Counted from the first letter of the stretch, positions 1 through 8,237 are shown. The stretch is 64,000 bases of DNA from Phycisphaeraceae bacterium (GCA_019636515.1 JAHBXI010000001.1:496001-560000); one strand, 5' to 3'. Notes: generated by a model not told the origin, from the sequence alone. A program made the numbers and translations.

Positions 1-634
1 GTTCGCTGTAGACCTCGTCGGTGATGGCGATGACGTCGTGCTCGACGCACAGCGAGGCGACCAGCGCCAGTTCCTCGCGGGAGAAGACCTTTCCCGTGGG
101 GTTGTGCGGGGTGTTCAAGATGATCGCCTTCGGGCGGCCTCGCATGGCCGCCCGCAACTGGTCGGGGTCAAAGGTGAACGGACCTTCATCGGAGGAAGAC
201 GGACGGAGGGTGATGAATTCGGGGATCGCTCCGGCCATCGAGACGCAGGCGCGGTACGAGTCGTAGTACGGCTCGAACAGGACGACCCGCTCACCGGGGT
301 TGACCAGCCCCAGGATCGCGGCGGGGATCGCCTCGGTGCATCCGCTGGTGACCGTGACGTGCGCGTCGGGGTTTACCTCAAGGCCGGAGTCCCGCCGCCA
401 CTTCCGGGCGATGGCGGCGTTCAGGACCGGGTCGCCGGGCATGCGAGCGTACTGGTTTCGGCCGGCCCGGATCGCCTCGATCGCGGCCTGTTTCGCCAGT
501 TCAGGGCCGTCGAAATCCGGGAAGCCCTGCGCCAGGTTGACGGCGCCGTGCTCCATCGCCAGTCGCGTCATCTCCGCGAAGATCGTGGTCCCGAAAGGGG
601 CGAGGCGGTCCGCGACGGCCGGTTTGAAAGGCAT
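1..634 (-). CDS. class I/II PLP aminotransferase, C-terminus cut by window edge
   Basis: The frame starts at an ATG at 634 and runs off the left edge after about 211 residues, so only the N-terminal half of a roughly 390-residue enzyme is visible. It reads like the kynurenine/methionine/glutamine transaminase branch of fold-type I: a phenylalanine- and tyrosine-rich start (GTTIFAEM), NLAQGFPDFDGP, the glycine loop TSGCTEAI, and the signature LNTPHNPTGKVF followed by DEVYSE. The PLP lysine lies outside the window. The gene is divergent from fabI, with about 100 bases between. Substrate cannot be fixed from this part; it is not a class III enzyme, so it is not an obvious LysJ/ArgD for the lysW operon nearby. 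Confidence 0.85.
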   Translation of the reverse strand, partial: MPFKPAVADRLAPFGTTIFAEMTRLAMEHGAVNLAQGFPDFDGPELAKQAAIEAIRAGRNQYARMPGDPVLNAAIARKWRRDSGLEVNPDAHVTVTSGCTEAIPAAILGLVNPGERVVLFEPYYDSYRACVSMAGAIPEFITLRPSSSDEGPFTFDPDQLRAAMRGRPKAIILNTPHNPTGKVFSREELALVASLCVEHDVIAITDEVYSE

Positions 635-678
635 GGAAACACGGTAGGAGTTCGGACGACCGACGGTGCCGGGCGTTC

Positions 679-684
679 TACACT
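679..684 (+). promoter_or_regulatory. probable -10 element (TACACT) of fabI
   Basis: The hexamer TACACT lies 51 bases before the fabI start in the divergent gap. It matches a recurring TAnAnT element seen at similar positions before several plus-strand genes here. No convincing -35 is visible. Confidence 0.35.
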
Positions 685-735
685 GGGCCGGGCGCGGGCG
701 GTTTGTCCGCATCACGCACCACGAGGGCACACCGC

Positions 736-1521
736 ATGGGTCTTCTTGACGGCAAAACGGGTCTGATCGTGGGAATCGCCAACGACCGTTCGTACGCCTG
801 GCACATCGCCAGGGCGATCATCGACCACGGCGGGCGGTGCGCCTTTACGCACCTGCCCGGGGAGAAGAACGAGCGCCGCACGAGGCGGGCGGTCGATGAC
901 CTTGGCGTCAAGGACCCCTGGCTTTTTCCGCTCGACGCGGCCGACGACGGCCAGATCAACGCGGCGTTCGAGGCGTACGCACGGTCCTTTGATCAAATGC
1001 ACTTCATGGTCCACTCCATCGCGTTTGCCGACCGGGAATGGCTCCAGGCGGGCAAGTTCGTGCTGACCCCGCGGCAGGCGTACCTGGGCGCCATCGACAT
1101 CTCCGCGTACACCCTGCTGGCCATGGCCCGCGGGGCACGTGACCTCATGGCTCGCTCGGGCGGGGGGTCGATCATGGCGATGAGTTACTACGGGGCGGAG
1201 AAGGTCGTCCCCGGATACAACGTCATGGGCGTGGCCAAGGCCGCCCTCGAATGCACGGGGCGATACCTGGCGGCCGAACTTGGCGCCGATCGCATCCGCG
1301 TGAACCTGATCTCGGGCGGGTATCTCCGCACGCTGGCCAGTTCCGCGGTGGGAGGGACGGACACGATGTCCGACCGAGTCGCCGAGCGGGCTCCGCTGCG
1401 GCGCAACGTCGAAGGGTCGGACGTCGGGAGCACGGCGGTGTACCTGGCGAGCGACCTCTCGTCGGGAGTCACGGGCGAGACGATTTACGTGGATTGTGGC
1501 GTCAACATCATCGGCGGCTGA
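736..1521 (+). CDS. fabI: enoyl-[acyl-carrier-protein] reductase (NADH), FabI
   Basis: This 261-residue short-chain dehydrogenase performs the last reduction of each fatty acid elongation cycle in the cytoplasm. The N-terminus MGLLDGKTGLIVGIANDRS is the FabI nucleotide-binding segment (G-I-A-N-x-R-S in place of the classic SDR TGxxxGxG). The catalytic Tyr-x6-Lys is in SYYGAEKVVPGYNVMGVAKA, and LISGGYLRTLASSAV precedes the substrate-binding helix. Length is normal for FabI. The ATG at 736 is preferred over an upstream in-frame start because family homology begins there. The gene converges on lysK, 36 bases away. FabI is the usual triclosan target; nothing odd is seen in the active site. Confidence 0.95.
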   Translation: MGLLDGKTGLIVGIANDRSYAWHIARAIIDHGGRCAFTHLPGEKNERRTRRAVDDLGVKDPWLFPLDAADDGQINAAFEAYARSFDQMHFMVHSIAFADREWLQAGKFVLTPRQAYLGAIDISAYTLLAMARGARDLMARSGGGSIMAMSYYGAEKVVPGYNVMGVAKAALECTGRYLAAELGADRIRVNLISGGYLRTLASSAVGGTDTMSDRVAERAPLRRNVEGSDVGSTAVYLASDLSSGVTGETIYVDCGVNIIGG

Positions 1522-1557
1522 GGGTATCGCGGATCGGCTCGCGTCGGGAAGGCGGGT

Positions 1558-2739
1558 TCATTCCCGCGTCGCCGGGGGTTGCGCCACGGCGACCCGAGCC
1601 AGGATGTCCGGGATCGCCGCGCGAAGCGTCGCGATGCCCGAGAGGTACTCCGCGATCGAGAGACGTTCGTCCGGGGCGTGGTCGAGCGAACTGTCCCCCG
1701 GCCCGTACGCCACGATCGGACACCCCCACCGCCGCGCCACCACATTCATGTCGCTGGTGCCGGTCTTGCGCAGGAGGCGCGGGGTGGCTCCCCGGCCTCG
1801 AATCGCGGCCGTGAAGGCCCCCGCCAACCACGACCGGGGATCGCCCGAATAGGCGAACTCGTGCCCGCGGAAGACCGCGCAAACATCCATCCACTCCCGG
1901 CGGAGGGAGTTCTCGATCTCCAGGGGGTCAACGCCGGGGGGGAGGCGGAAGCCCACCTCGAGTTCGGCCGTGTCCCTCAGCCCGTCGTTGGCGCTGGCAA
2001 TGCGTTGCAGCCGGGCCTGCACACGGCCGAAGATGCCCTGGGCATCGGGGTTGATCGCCTCGGCGAGGGAGCGTGCCCGCGACCAGCACTCGACCGCCCG
2101 CTCCGACGCGCCGGCGTGCGGCCCGGCCGAATGCCCGGCGGGCAGGTCGATTCGGGCATGGGCGACCAGCCGGCCCTTGTAGGCGATGGTCACGGCCTCG
2201 TGGCCGCTTGGCTCCCCGATGACGCAGGCCTGGGGGTTGAACACGCCGGCGGCGTGGTTCGCCCCCCGCGAGGATGGCGACTCCTCTTCCGTGGCTCCGA
2301 TGACGACAAGCCGAACCCCCGGGGGGATCGTCAGCCCGACGGCGGCGACGGCGAACGCCGCGAGTGATCCTTTCGCATCCACCGACCCGCGCCCCCACAG
2401 TTCTCCCTCCTCGACGCGCACCGTGATGTGGCCGGGGACGGTATCGATGTGACCCAGCAGGACCACGTCCCGCCACGGCCGCCCCGTGTCGGATCCCGCG
2501 GCGATTCCCACCACGCTCCCGGACGGGTCGATGCTCGCCCCCACGCCATGCTCGTCGAGCCACGAGGCGAGATACCCCGCCGCCTGACCCTCATCGCCCG
2601 AGACGCTCGGGATCGAGACCAGCGATCGAAGCAGGTCCACCGCCTGCTCGTCTCCCGGCGCCGGGCGGTGATACGGGCACGCGCGGCCCGAACACGCGGG
2701 TGCCTGCCGGGGCGATGAGGGCGAGGGCCGGGCGTTCAT
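1558..2739 (-). CDS. lysK: [LysW]-lysine / [LysW]-ornithine hydrolase (M20 peptidase family)
   Basis: 393-residue M20-family metallohydrolase. Visible metal-binding elements are LLGHIDTVPG (His, Asp), GSVDAKGSLAAF (bridging Asp) and GATEEESPSSRG (Glu-Glu). In the LysW pathways LysK releases lysine or ornithine from the carrier's C-terminal glutamate. Homology alone would also fit ArgE or DapE, but its position as the last gene of a lysW-X-Y-Z operon makes LysK the best call. Its ATG at 2739 overlaps the lysZ stop by 4 bases, suggesting translational coupling. The first 25 residues are Pro/Ser-rich and unlike the family. Confidence 0.85.
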   Translation of the reverse strand: MNARPSPSSPRQAPACSGRACPYHRPAPGDEQAVDLLRSLVSIPSVSGDEGQAAGYLASWLDEHGVGASIDPSGSVVGIAAGSDTGRPWRDVVLLGHIDTVPGHITVRVEEGELWGRGSVDAKGSLAAFAVAAVGLTIPPGVRLVVIGATEEESPSSRGANHAAGVFNPQACVIGEPSGHEAVTIAYKGRLVAHARIDLPAGHSAGPHAGASERAVECWSRARSLAEAINPDAQGIFGRVQARLQRIASANDGLRDTAELEVGFRLPPGVDPLEIENSLRREWMDVCAVFRGHEFAYSGDPRSWLAGAFTAAIRGRGATPRLLRKTGTSDMNVVARRWGCPIVAYGPGDSSLDHAPDERLSIAEYLSGIATLRAAIPDILARVAVAQPPATRE

Positions 2740-3680
2740 TCGAGGACGGTCCCCTCTCCGCGAAGGGCGCGGGAGACCGGCTGATCAAGCCGAGCGTCAC
2801 CGATCACGGCGCGGCGCACCCCGGCGATGACCGCCGACGAGGCGGCCAGTACCTTGTTTTTCATGCGTCCCTGCGCGACCCGACCGAGACGATCGAACTC
2901 GCCGCGAGATGCCACGCGGATGAGGGATGATTCCTCCGGGTATCGCTCGAGGACGCCCGGCACGTTGCTCAGCAGAAGGAGCGCGGACGCCCCGAGCGCG
3001 CCGGCGGTCGCGCCGGCCGCCCGATCGGCGTCGGTGTTGATGGGATCCCCGTCGGTGCTCAGCGCGGGAGGGGAAACGACGGGAACGAACCCGCCCGCCA
3101 TCAGCGCCTCGAGCACCCGCGTATCCACGTGCTCGACGGTCCCCGAGTAGTCGTCGCGGATAATCCTGGTGACCCCCGCCTCAACGGCACGCAGGCAGTC
3201 CTTGCGTCGGCCGATCCACAGGCCGCCGTCGATCCCCGAGAGGCCGACCGCGTTGACGCCCAGTCGCCGGAGGTGCTCGACCAGTCGCTGGTTCACAATG
3301 CCCCGGCAGGCCATCTGAAAAATGCCGAGCGTCTCGCGGTCGGTTCGGCGGCTGGTGTGACCCGATGGGGACGTAAGAAAGACCGGGGGGTGGCCGAGGC
3401 GTTCGGCCAGTCGCGTGGTCTGGTCCGATCCTCCGTGGACAATGACCAGCCGAACGCCCGAGCGGACCAGGTCCGCCACGTCGGCGGCAAAGGCGTCGAA
3501 CTCGATCCCCGCGGCCCCACCCAACTTCACGACCACCACGCCGCGCGTGAAACACCCGGGCGCGGGGCCTTGCTCGGGCGGCGAAGTCACGGCGGGGCTT
3601 GAGATCGAGCCGGCATCCAGGGTCACGGGGTCTCCTTCCATTACGGCCGAGATGCGAGCCCGCGGGGCGCGGCGCCGCAT
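2736..3680 (-). CDS. lysZ: [LysW]-aminoadipate / [LysW]-glutamate kinase
   Basis: 314-residue amino acid kinase of the N-acetylglutamate kinase fold. The family start GVVVVKLGGAAG (phosphate loop) appears only near residue 47, then VIVHGGSDQTT, a substrate region with GLSGIDGGLW, and NTDADRAAGATAGALGASAL near the nucleotide site. It phosphorylates the side-chain carboxyl of the LysW-bound amino acid. The ATG at 3680 overlaps the lysY stop (ATGA), which favours it. It gives a non-homologous N-terminal extension of about 45 residues; the ATG at 3641 would shorten it by 13. ArgB is the alternative, rejected on operon context. Confidence 0.85.
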   Translation of the reverse strand: MRRRAPRARISAVMEGDPVTLDAGSISSPAVTSPPEQGPAPGCFTRGVVVVKLGGAAGIEFDAFAADVADLVRSGVRLVIVHGGSDQTTRLAERLGHPPVFLTSPSGHTSRRTDRETLGIFQMACRGIVNQRLVEHLRRLGVNAVGLSGIDGGLWIGRRKDCLRAVEAGVTRIIRDDYSGTVEHVDTRVLEALMAGGFVPVVSPPALSTDGDPINTDADRAAGATAGALGASALLLLSNVPGVLERYPEESSLIRVASRGEFDRLGRVAQGRMKNKVLAASSAVIAGVRRAVIGDARLDQPVSRALRGEGTVLE

Positions 3681-4753
3681 CAGGCGGGATACACGCCCGG
3701 AAAGGTAAGTCCGGAGGTCTCGTCAAGGCCGAGCATCAGGTTCATGCACTGGACCGCGGATCCCGCCGCGCCCTTGACAAGATTGTCGATCGCCGAGATG
3801 ACCACCACGCGCGAGGTCCCGGCGTCAATCTCCCACCCCACGTCGGCGTAGTTGCTCCCGCAGACGACCTTGGGGTCGGGGTAGCGGTGAAGCCCGGCGC
3901 GATCTCGGACGATCCGTACGAAGGGCTCGGACGAGTACGCGCCGCGGTACAAGGCCCACATCTCCCGGTCGTCCACGGGACGCCGCGTCGTCACGTGGGC
4001 CGTACACAGCACGCCGCGGACGCGCTCGATGGACGTGACGGACATCCGCAGGTCAAACGTCCGGTCCGTATCGCCCCCGGCCATCTCGTTCGATGGTCCT
4101 TCCATCAACTCCTGCGTGATCTCCGCCTGGTGACGATGGCCGATCGGAGAAAAGGAGCGCACCGAGCCGCTGCGCAGGGGGTGGTGGGATGCGGCGGAGT
4201 GCTCCGCTCCGCCTTCGGACGAGCCGACCTTGACATCGGCAACCACCGAGGCAATCAGCCCCGCCCGGGCCAGCGGCAACAGGCCGAGCGTGACGGCCGT
4301 GGCGTTGCATCCCACTCCGGAGGCCAGTTTCGAGCCTCGCAGCATCGCTCGCCGCGTCTCGGCAAGCCCGTACGTGAACCGGCCGAGCCACGCGGGGGAC
4401 GGATGATCCTCACCGTACCAGCGGCGGTACGCCCGCGGATCCCGGATCCGAAAATCCGCCGACAGGTCGATGACCCGCCCGGCCAGGCGCGTCCATCGCT
4501 CGATCTGGCGAGAGGATTCGCCGTGGGGCATGCACAGCATCGCGACATCGCATGACTCGACCGCCTCGGGAGCGACAAACGTGAGATTCACGCGCCCGCG
4601 AAGGTGCGGATGGACCGAATGGACGTACGACCCGGCGAGCCGTCGGCTGGTCACGTGCGAGACACGGGCCGAGGGATGATCCGCGAGCAGCCGCAGCAGT
4701 TCCCCCCCGGTATACCCGGACCCGCCGATGATGGCGACGTTGGCGGTGCTCAC
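3680..4753 (-). CDS. lysY: [LysW]-aminoadipyl/glutamyl phosphate reductase (ArgC family)
   Basis: 357 residues with the ArgC/LysY layout: an N-terminal Rossmann motif [17 protein letters not shown], then the catalytic cysteine in [18 protein letters not shown], and [19 protein letters not shown]. It reduces the carrier-bound acyl phosphate to the semialdehyde with NADPH. The start codon is GTG at 4753, sharing GTGA with the lysX stop, so the two genes are probably translationally coupled. The motif GVGCNA, common in LysY where many ArgC proteins have NPGCYPT, supports the carrier-linked assignment. Confidence 0.9.
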   Translation of the reverse strand: MSTANVAIIGGSGYTGGELLRLLADHPSARVSHVTSRRLAGSYVHSVHPHLRGRVNLTFVAPEAVESCDVAMLCMPHGESSRQIERWTRLAGRVIDLSADFRIRDPRAYRRWYGEDHPSPAWLGRFTYGLAETRRAMLRGSKLASGVGCNATAVTLGLLPLARAGLIASVVADVKVGSSEGGAEHSAASHHPLRSGSVRSFSPIGHRHQAEITQELMEGPSNEMAGGDTDRTFDLRMSVTSIERVRGVLCTAHVTTRRPVDDREMWALYRGAYSSEPFVRIVRDRAGLHRYPDPKVVCGSNYADVGWEIDAGTSRVVVISAIDNLVKGAAGSAVQCMNLMLGLDETSGLTFPGVYPA

Positions 4754-5694
4754 GCCGCCCCCGAGGGGGCGGGCGCGTGGGGCGAGGGACGCGCTGCGCG
4801 GCCGGAGGGAAGAGCCTCAACCAGGGGAGCGGCGTCCGTCCCGCGTCCACCACCGCCGACCGCGGCGACGTGCTCGATCACCAGGCCGGGGATATCCACT
4901 CCGGTCGGATCGATGCTGTTGCGGAACTCCATGGTGTGGTTCACCTCTCCGACGAGCAGCCCGCGGCGTGGATCTTCGAGCAGGTCAATGGCCAGGACGC
5001 CGCCGCCGACCGCCGCCGAGGCCCGCTCGCAGATCCCGGCGATGCCGGGCGTGATCTCGACCGCCGTGGCCCGTCCGCCCCGGGCGGTGTTGGTGATCCA
5101 GTGCTCGCTGGCGCGGGCGATGGCCGCGACCGCCCGCCCGCCGACCACGAAGACCCGCAGATCCCGTCCGGGCTTGTCGATGTGCTCCTGGATGTAAAAC
5201 ACCGAGTGCGCGACACCGCCGAGCGTGGACTTGTGCTCGACGATGGCCTCGGCCGCGTCCCGATCGTTGACCCTGGCGAGCAGCCTCCCCCACGACCCGA
5301 CCGCCGGCTTGAGAACCGCCGGATAGCCGACCCGCTCGATCGCCGCGAGCGCGGAGGCCGGATCCGTCGCGATCAGCGTCCTCGGGCAGGGAACCCCGCC
5401 CGCCGCCAGACGCATCGACGTCACCGACTTGTCGCCGCAGATCTCGATCGTGCGTGATCCGTTGACGCACGGGACGCCGAACAACTCGAGCGCCCTCGCC
5501 GCCGACAACGACTCCGACTGGCCGATGCACCGCACCAGCGCGGCGTCGAACCGCTTCCACGGTGACGGGTCGTCCAGGTCGAAAACCACCTGCCTCACGT
5601 CGATCAACTCGTGGTCGATCCCGCGGGCAAGGAGGCGATCGACGAGCAGTTTCTCCTCCACTCGCAGCCGAGAGACAAGCACCGCGATCCGCAT
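4750..5694 (-). CDS. lysX: LysW-aminoadipate / LysW-glutamate ligase (ATP-grasp, RimK-like)
   Basis: 314-residue ATP-grasp ligase that couples alpha-aminoadipate (LysX) or glutamate (ArgX) to the C-terminal glutamate of LysW. Visible elements are [17 protein letters not shown] at the start, [20 protein letters not shown], the ATP-binding [16 protein letters not shown], and [13 protein letters not shown] near the metal and substrate site. I chose the ATG at 5694, with GGGAG 8 bases ahead, because homology begins there. The frame stays open up to a GTG at 5811 that would overlap lysW's stop; that 39-residue extension looks non-native. Which amino acid is used cannot be decided by eye. Confidence 0.9.
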   Translation of the reverse strand: MRIAVLVSRLRVEEKLLVDRLLARGIDHELIDVRQVVFDLDDPSPWKRFDAALVRCIGQSESLSAARALELFGVPCVNGSRTIEICGDKSVTSMRLAAGGVPCPRTLIATDPASALAAIERVGYPAVLKPAVGSWGRLLARVNDRDAAEAIVEHKSTLGGVAHSVFYIQEHIDKPGRDLRVFVVGGRAVAAIARASEHWITNTARGGRATAVEITPGIAGICERASAAVGGGVLAIDLLEDPRRGLLVGEVNHTMEFRNSIDPTGVDIPGLVIEHVAAVGGGGRGTDAAPLVEALPSGRAARPSPHAPAPSGAA

Positions 5695-5741
5695 CGTGAA
5701 CTCCCAGGTGAAAAGACAGGCCCGCGGGCGCCGCGGGACGA

Positions 5742-5770
5742 CCATCCATGAACCCCCATCCATGATCCCC
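5742..5770. repeat. 14-bp tandem duplication in lysW-lysX spacer
   Basis: Two adjacent copies of CATCCATGAACCCC / CATCCATGATCCCC with one mismatch, lying in the 113-base spacer between lysW and lysX. The rest of the operon has almost no spacers, so this is the only non-coding stretch inside it. No function is evident. Confidence 0.6.
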
Positions 5771-5807
5771 CGTGCCTCGGATCGCCGCCTCGGAACACCG
5801 CCTCGGA

Positions 5808-6020
5808 TCACTCGCCCCAGTCTTCCTCGACTCTCGGGGCGACCTCGAGCCTGATCGGGGCCGTGCCCGTCACCTCAAGTTCCGCCGAACAATCCGGGCA
5901 GCGGACAACCTCTCCCCTCATCAGGTTCGCCGTGGCGGGCACGCCCCCGCCGCACTCGGGGCATTCGCACGACGCAAGGCCTGATTCCAAACCCGTGTGA
6001 TTCGCGGACCGAACATCCAT
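5808..6020 (-). CDS. lysW: amino-group carrier protein LysW
   Basis: 70-residue acidic carrier protein. It shows the two zinc-binding knuckles CPEC and CPDC, an acidic C-terminal half, and the diagnostic C-terminal EDWGE whose final glutamate gamma-carboxyl is the attachment point for aminoadipate or glutamate. It protects the amino group of intermediates and presents them to LysX, LysZ, LysY and LysK. The ATG at 6020 has AAGGAG 7 bases upstream; an in-frame start at 6074 would add 18 residues without homology. First gene of the operon. Confidence 0.95.
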   Translation of the reverse strand: MDVRSANHTGLESGLASCECPECGGGVPATANLMRGEVVRCPDCSAELEVTGTAPIRLEVAPRVEEDWGE

Positions 6021-6111
6021 GTCGAGGCTCCTTGTTGCTCGCGCCCGGCCGGGTTCGGCTCGGGCTTGGGACACCGCAAAATCAAGAACAACCCACGATC
6101 GACACCAAACG

Positions 6112-6139
6112 AAAAAAGCCCGCCGAACGCTCGGCGGGC
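6112..6139 (-). terminator. rho-independent terminator, minus strand
   Basis: Perfect 9-bp stem (GCCCGCCGA/TCGGCGGGC) with a 4-base loop at 6118-6139, followed on the minus strand by six T's. It lies 29 bases after the 42-codon frame ending at 6169 and before lysW, so it insulates the lys operon from upstream transcription. Confidence 0.8.
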
Positions 6140-6168
6140 CTTGAAAACGCGTGCTGGAGATTCATCCG

Positions 6169-6297
6169 CTACGCGCTCGCAGGGTCGGCCGAGCCGGTGA
6201 GGGCTTTGCCTTTGACCGCTTTGAGCGCTTTGACAGCCGCGACCAGCGGCGAAACCTCGCCGTGAACGCTGAAGAATGAAACAAGGCCGGGCTGCAT
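6169..6297 (-). CDS. possible 42-residue small protein
   Basis: Short frame beginning MQPGLVSFFSVHGEVSPLVA and continuing as a Lys/Ala/Val-rich amphipathic stretch (AVKALKAVKGKALTG). I recognise no family. The case for it is context: a plausible promoter ends just before the start codon, and a strong terminator follows on the same strand, so a short transcript of about 190 bases is likely. There is no ribosome binding site; translation would be leaderless. A non-coding RNA over the same interval is the main alternative. Confidence 0.35.
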   Translation of the reverse strand: MQPGLVSFFSVHGEVSPLVAAVKALKAVKGKALTGSADPASA

Positions 6298-6304
6298 CGC
6301 GGGA

Positions 6305-6333
6305 AGAATAGTACACGCCCCGCGGACGATCAA
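6305..6333 (-). promoter_or_regulatory. possible sigma-70 type promoter for the small transcript
   Basis: On the minus strand TTGATC (6333-6328), a 17-base spacer and TATTCT (6310-6305). Each hexamer matches four of six consensus positions. The predicted start falls close to the ATG at 6297, implying a leaderless message. Confidence 0.35.
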
Positions 6334-6404
6334 GTCGCTCGAACTCCGTGCCGACCAGCGGGCCGGGCACGCATCGGTGGATCCCGGGCATCCAACGGCC
6401 CGGA

Positions 6405-6434
6405 CAAGACCAGGCCCGGTCAAGACCAGGCCCG
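6405..6434. repeat. 16-bp tandem duplication upstream of tRNA-Gly
   Basis: CAAGACCAGGCCCG occurs twice with a 16-base period about 110 bases before the tRNA gene. No role is apparent; probably replication slippage. Confidence 0.6.
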
Positions 6435-6546
6435 ACCCGAGAGCAACGGTTGCGCGCCCGGGAACCCGACTCCACGCCGGAACGCCCCATCGCCGAACCG
6501 GACAACACGAGCCCCGCGTATACTGGTTCATCGACCTGGTGCCTCC

Positions 6547-6618
6547 GCGGGCGTAACTCAGTGGTAGAGTGACAGCCTTCCAAGCTGTACGTCGGGGGTT
6601 CGAATCCCCTCGCCCGCT
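6547..6618 (+). tRNA. tRNA-Gly (anticodon UCC)
   Basis: A 72-base cloverleaf: acceptor GCGGGCG/CGCCCGC with discriminator T, D arm ACTC..GAGT, anticodon stem ACAGC/GCTGT around loop CTTCCAA (anticodon TCC), and T arm with TTCGAAT. The CCA end is not encoded. It decodes GGA and, by wobble, GGG. Confidence 0.95.
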
Positions 6619-6626
6619 TTCATGAG

Positions 6627-6660
6627 CCCGGCGCCGCGAGGTGCCGGGTGTTTTCGTTTT
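6627..6660 (+). terminator. rho-independent terminator of tRNA-Gly
   Basis: A 9-bp stem CCCGGCGCC/GGTGCCGGG with one G-T pair and a GCGA loop, followed by a T-rich tail, starts 9 bases after the tRNA 3' end. Confidence 0.8.
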
Positions 6661-6824
6661 GGCGACACGACGGCCGGCGGCTTGGCAATCATCCGCGAAC
6701 ACTTCGCCCGTGCCGCCGATGACCCGCACGGGCCGCTCAACTTCTCAACCTCGCGGGCGACGACCGGATACGGGTTGTTGATCGCTCACCCTCGCGCGAG
6801 CCTGCGAAATCAAAGGCATCGCGG

Positions 6825-7349
6825 TCACTGCCGCACCGCCACCGTCACGATCTCGACGGCCGAGGGGCTCCCCCGCGTGATGACCGGCATGGCGGTCTCG
6901 GTGGTGAATCGCCGGCTTCCGCGAACAAGGATCTCCGCCCGAACCTGGTACCGCCGCTCGGAGACGATGGCGGCCGGGTCGTACACCACCGAAAACTCGT
7001 ACGGAGGAGCCTTCCCGCGGGTGGGGATTCGCTGCTCGGCGATGACGACGGGCGGCGCCTCGACCAGAGACGCATCAATGAGTTGAACAACCACCTCCGC
7101 GTCGGGGGGGAGCATGATCCGCTCGCGATAGAGCACCGAGCCGGTCACCTTCCCCGGATAGGCGGGCGCGACCGCTCCGGAACCGCCGCCCGCCGAGCCG
7201 CCGCCGGAATCACCCCCGCCCCCACCACTACCCCCGTCCCCACCGCCGCCACCACCCCCGCGATCATCACCGCCCCCGCCGATGCGAATCGACGAGCAGC
7301 CAACGGCGAGCAACGCGGCAAGCGACACGATGAACCATGAAGGGCGCAT
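6825..7349 (-). CDS. YbaY-like lipoprotein with long Gly-rich linker
   Basis: 174 residues. A signal peptide (MRPSWFIVSLAALLAVGC) ends in a clear lipobox LAVGC, so the mature protein should be lipid-anchored. Residues 23-60 are almost only Gly, Asp and Ser, an unstructured tether. The remaining 110 residues resemble the YbaY/YscW beta-sandwich: VTGSVLYRERIMLPPDAEVVVQL, then a conserved PYEFSVVYDPAAI and YQVRAEI. Members act as periplasmic or outer-membrane lipoproteins of unclear function. The lipobox is decisive for the ATG at 7349; a longer open frame upstream is shadow sequence. Confidence 0.8.
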   Translation of the reverse strand: MRPSWFIVSLAALLAVGCSSIRIGGGGDDRGGGGGGGDGGSGGGGGDSGGGSAGGGSGAVAPAYPGKVTGSVLYRERIMLPPDAEVVVQLIDASLVEAPPVVIAEQRIPTRGKAPPYEFSVVYDPAAIVSERRYQVRAEILVRGSRRFTTETAMPVITRGSPSAVEIVTVAVRQ

Positions 7350-7410
7350 GACAAGAGGGTACACCCCCCGGCTTCGCGGTGTCACCGGCGAGCCAATCAC
7401 AAATCGCCCT

Positions 7411-8124
7411 TTATTCCGCACGCCATGTCCGCCGACGCCGCCCGGCGGCGAACAGGCCCAGCGCGGCGAGGGGGAGCGCGCCCGGGGCGGGGATGGGGAT
7501 CTCGATGGGGGTGTCGGGCGTGGTCTCGTAGGCCCACATCGCCGGCCACTTGTACTCGGTGAACAGGATCCAGCCGTAGTGCCAGCGGCCGGCGATCTGC
7601 GTGCGCACGCCGAGGTACGCCGCCTCGCTGATCGCGGGGGTACCGACTTCAAGGCTAAACGAAAACGGCAGGTGGTAGAAGTAGATACTGGAAATGCTCC
7701 AATTGTCAATGGCAGATACGGTTTCAGTATATATATACTCTCGTGTTGGCATGGCACCAAACGGCATGCCATTCCATACAAGTGTAACCCAATCGCTGGT
7801 CTTTGCCGTTTGCATACCCGGTTCGCCCTCAAGAAACCGCTCCCCCCAGCCGGAACTTGTAGCGTTTGGTCTGAACCACTTTCCGATGTTACCCGGTCGG
7901 CGTTCTCCGGTCTGCTCGGAGGCCGGACGTGTGATATCCAAGAAAGTTCCTGGGAGTTCCGACGCATCTGTACCTCTAATGCTGATTTCCCAGTAAAACA
8001 GATTGTTGGGGTTGTCGTAGACCACGACGGCGGCCCGCACGACCGAGGGTATCACGGAGATGGCGAGCATGGCGCAGGAAAGACCGCGTGGCAGTTTGTG
8101 TATTGATACAACATTTATTTTCAT
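7411..8124 (-). CDS. exported protein with PEP-CTERM-like (PAPG) sorting tail
   Basis: 237 residues. An N-terminal signal peptide (about residues 1-31, cleaved near VVRAA) leads into a beta-rich, aromatic-rich body with no family I recognise. The tail is IPAPGALPLAALGLFAAGRRRR plus TWRAE, i.e. the Pro-rich motif, hydrophobic helix and Arg cluster of the PEP-CTERM class of sorting signals, here with PAPG. Such proteins are exported, held in the membrane by the tail and processed by an exosortase-type system. The ATG at 8124 has GGAG 7 bases upstream. Its middle is clearly AT-richer than neighbouring genes, hinting at recent acquisition or relaxed codon choice. Confidence 0.75.
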   Translation of the reverse strand: MKINVVSIHKLPRGLSCAMLAISVIPSVVRAAVVVYDNPNNLFYWEISIRGTDASELPGTFLDITRPASEQTGERRPGNIGKWFRPNATSSGWGERFLEGEPGMQTAKTSDWVTLVWNGMPFGAMPTREYIYTETVSAIDNWSISSIYFYHLPFSFSLEVGTPAISEAAYLGVRTQIAGRWHYGWILFTEYKWPAMWAYETTPDTPIEIPIPAPGALPLAALGLFAAGRRRRTWRAE

Positions 8125-8237
8125 ATCAGGCTCCAGTTTTGCGCATGTGTTGATGTTTTGTTTCCCGCGTGATGTCCCGCCAAATCGTCTCAATGCAAAT
8201 TGAACACGGCACTGTGTCACGGGCACGTCCAATCGCA

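Noticed and set aside
5695-5811. 39-residue N-terminal extension of LysX from a GTG overlapping the lysW stop
   Set aside because: The ATP-grasp homology begins at the ATG at 5694, which has its own RBS; the extension is repeat-derived and low complexity. Coupling by GTGA keeps it a minor possibility.
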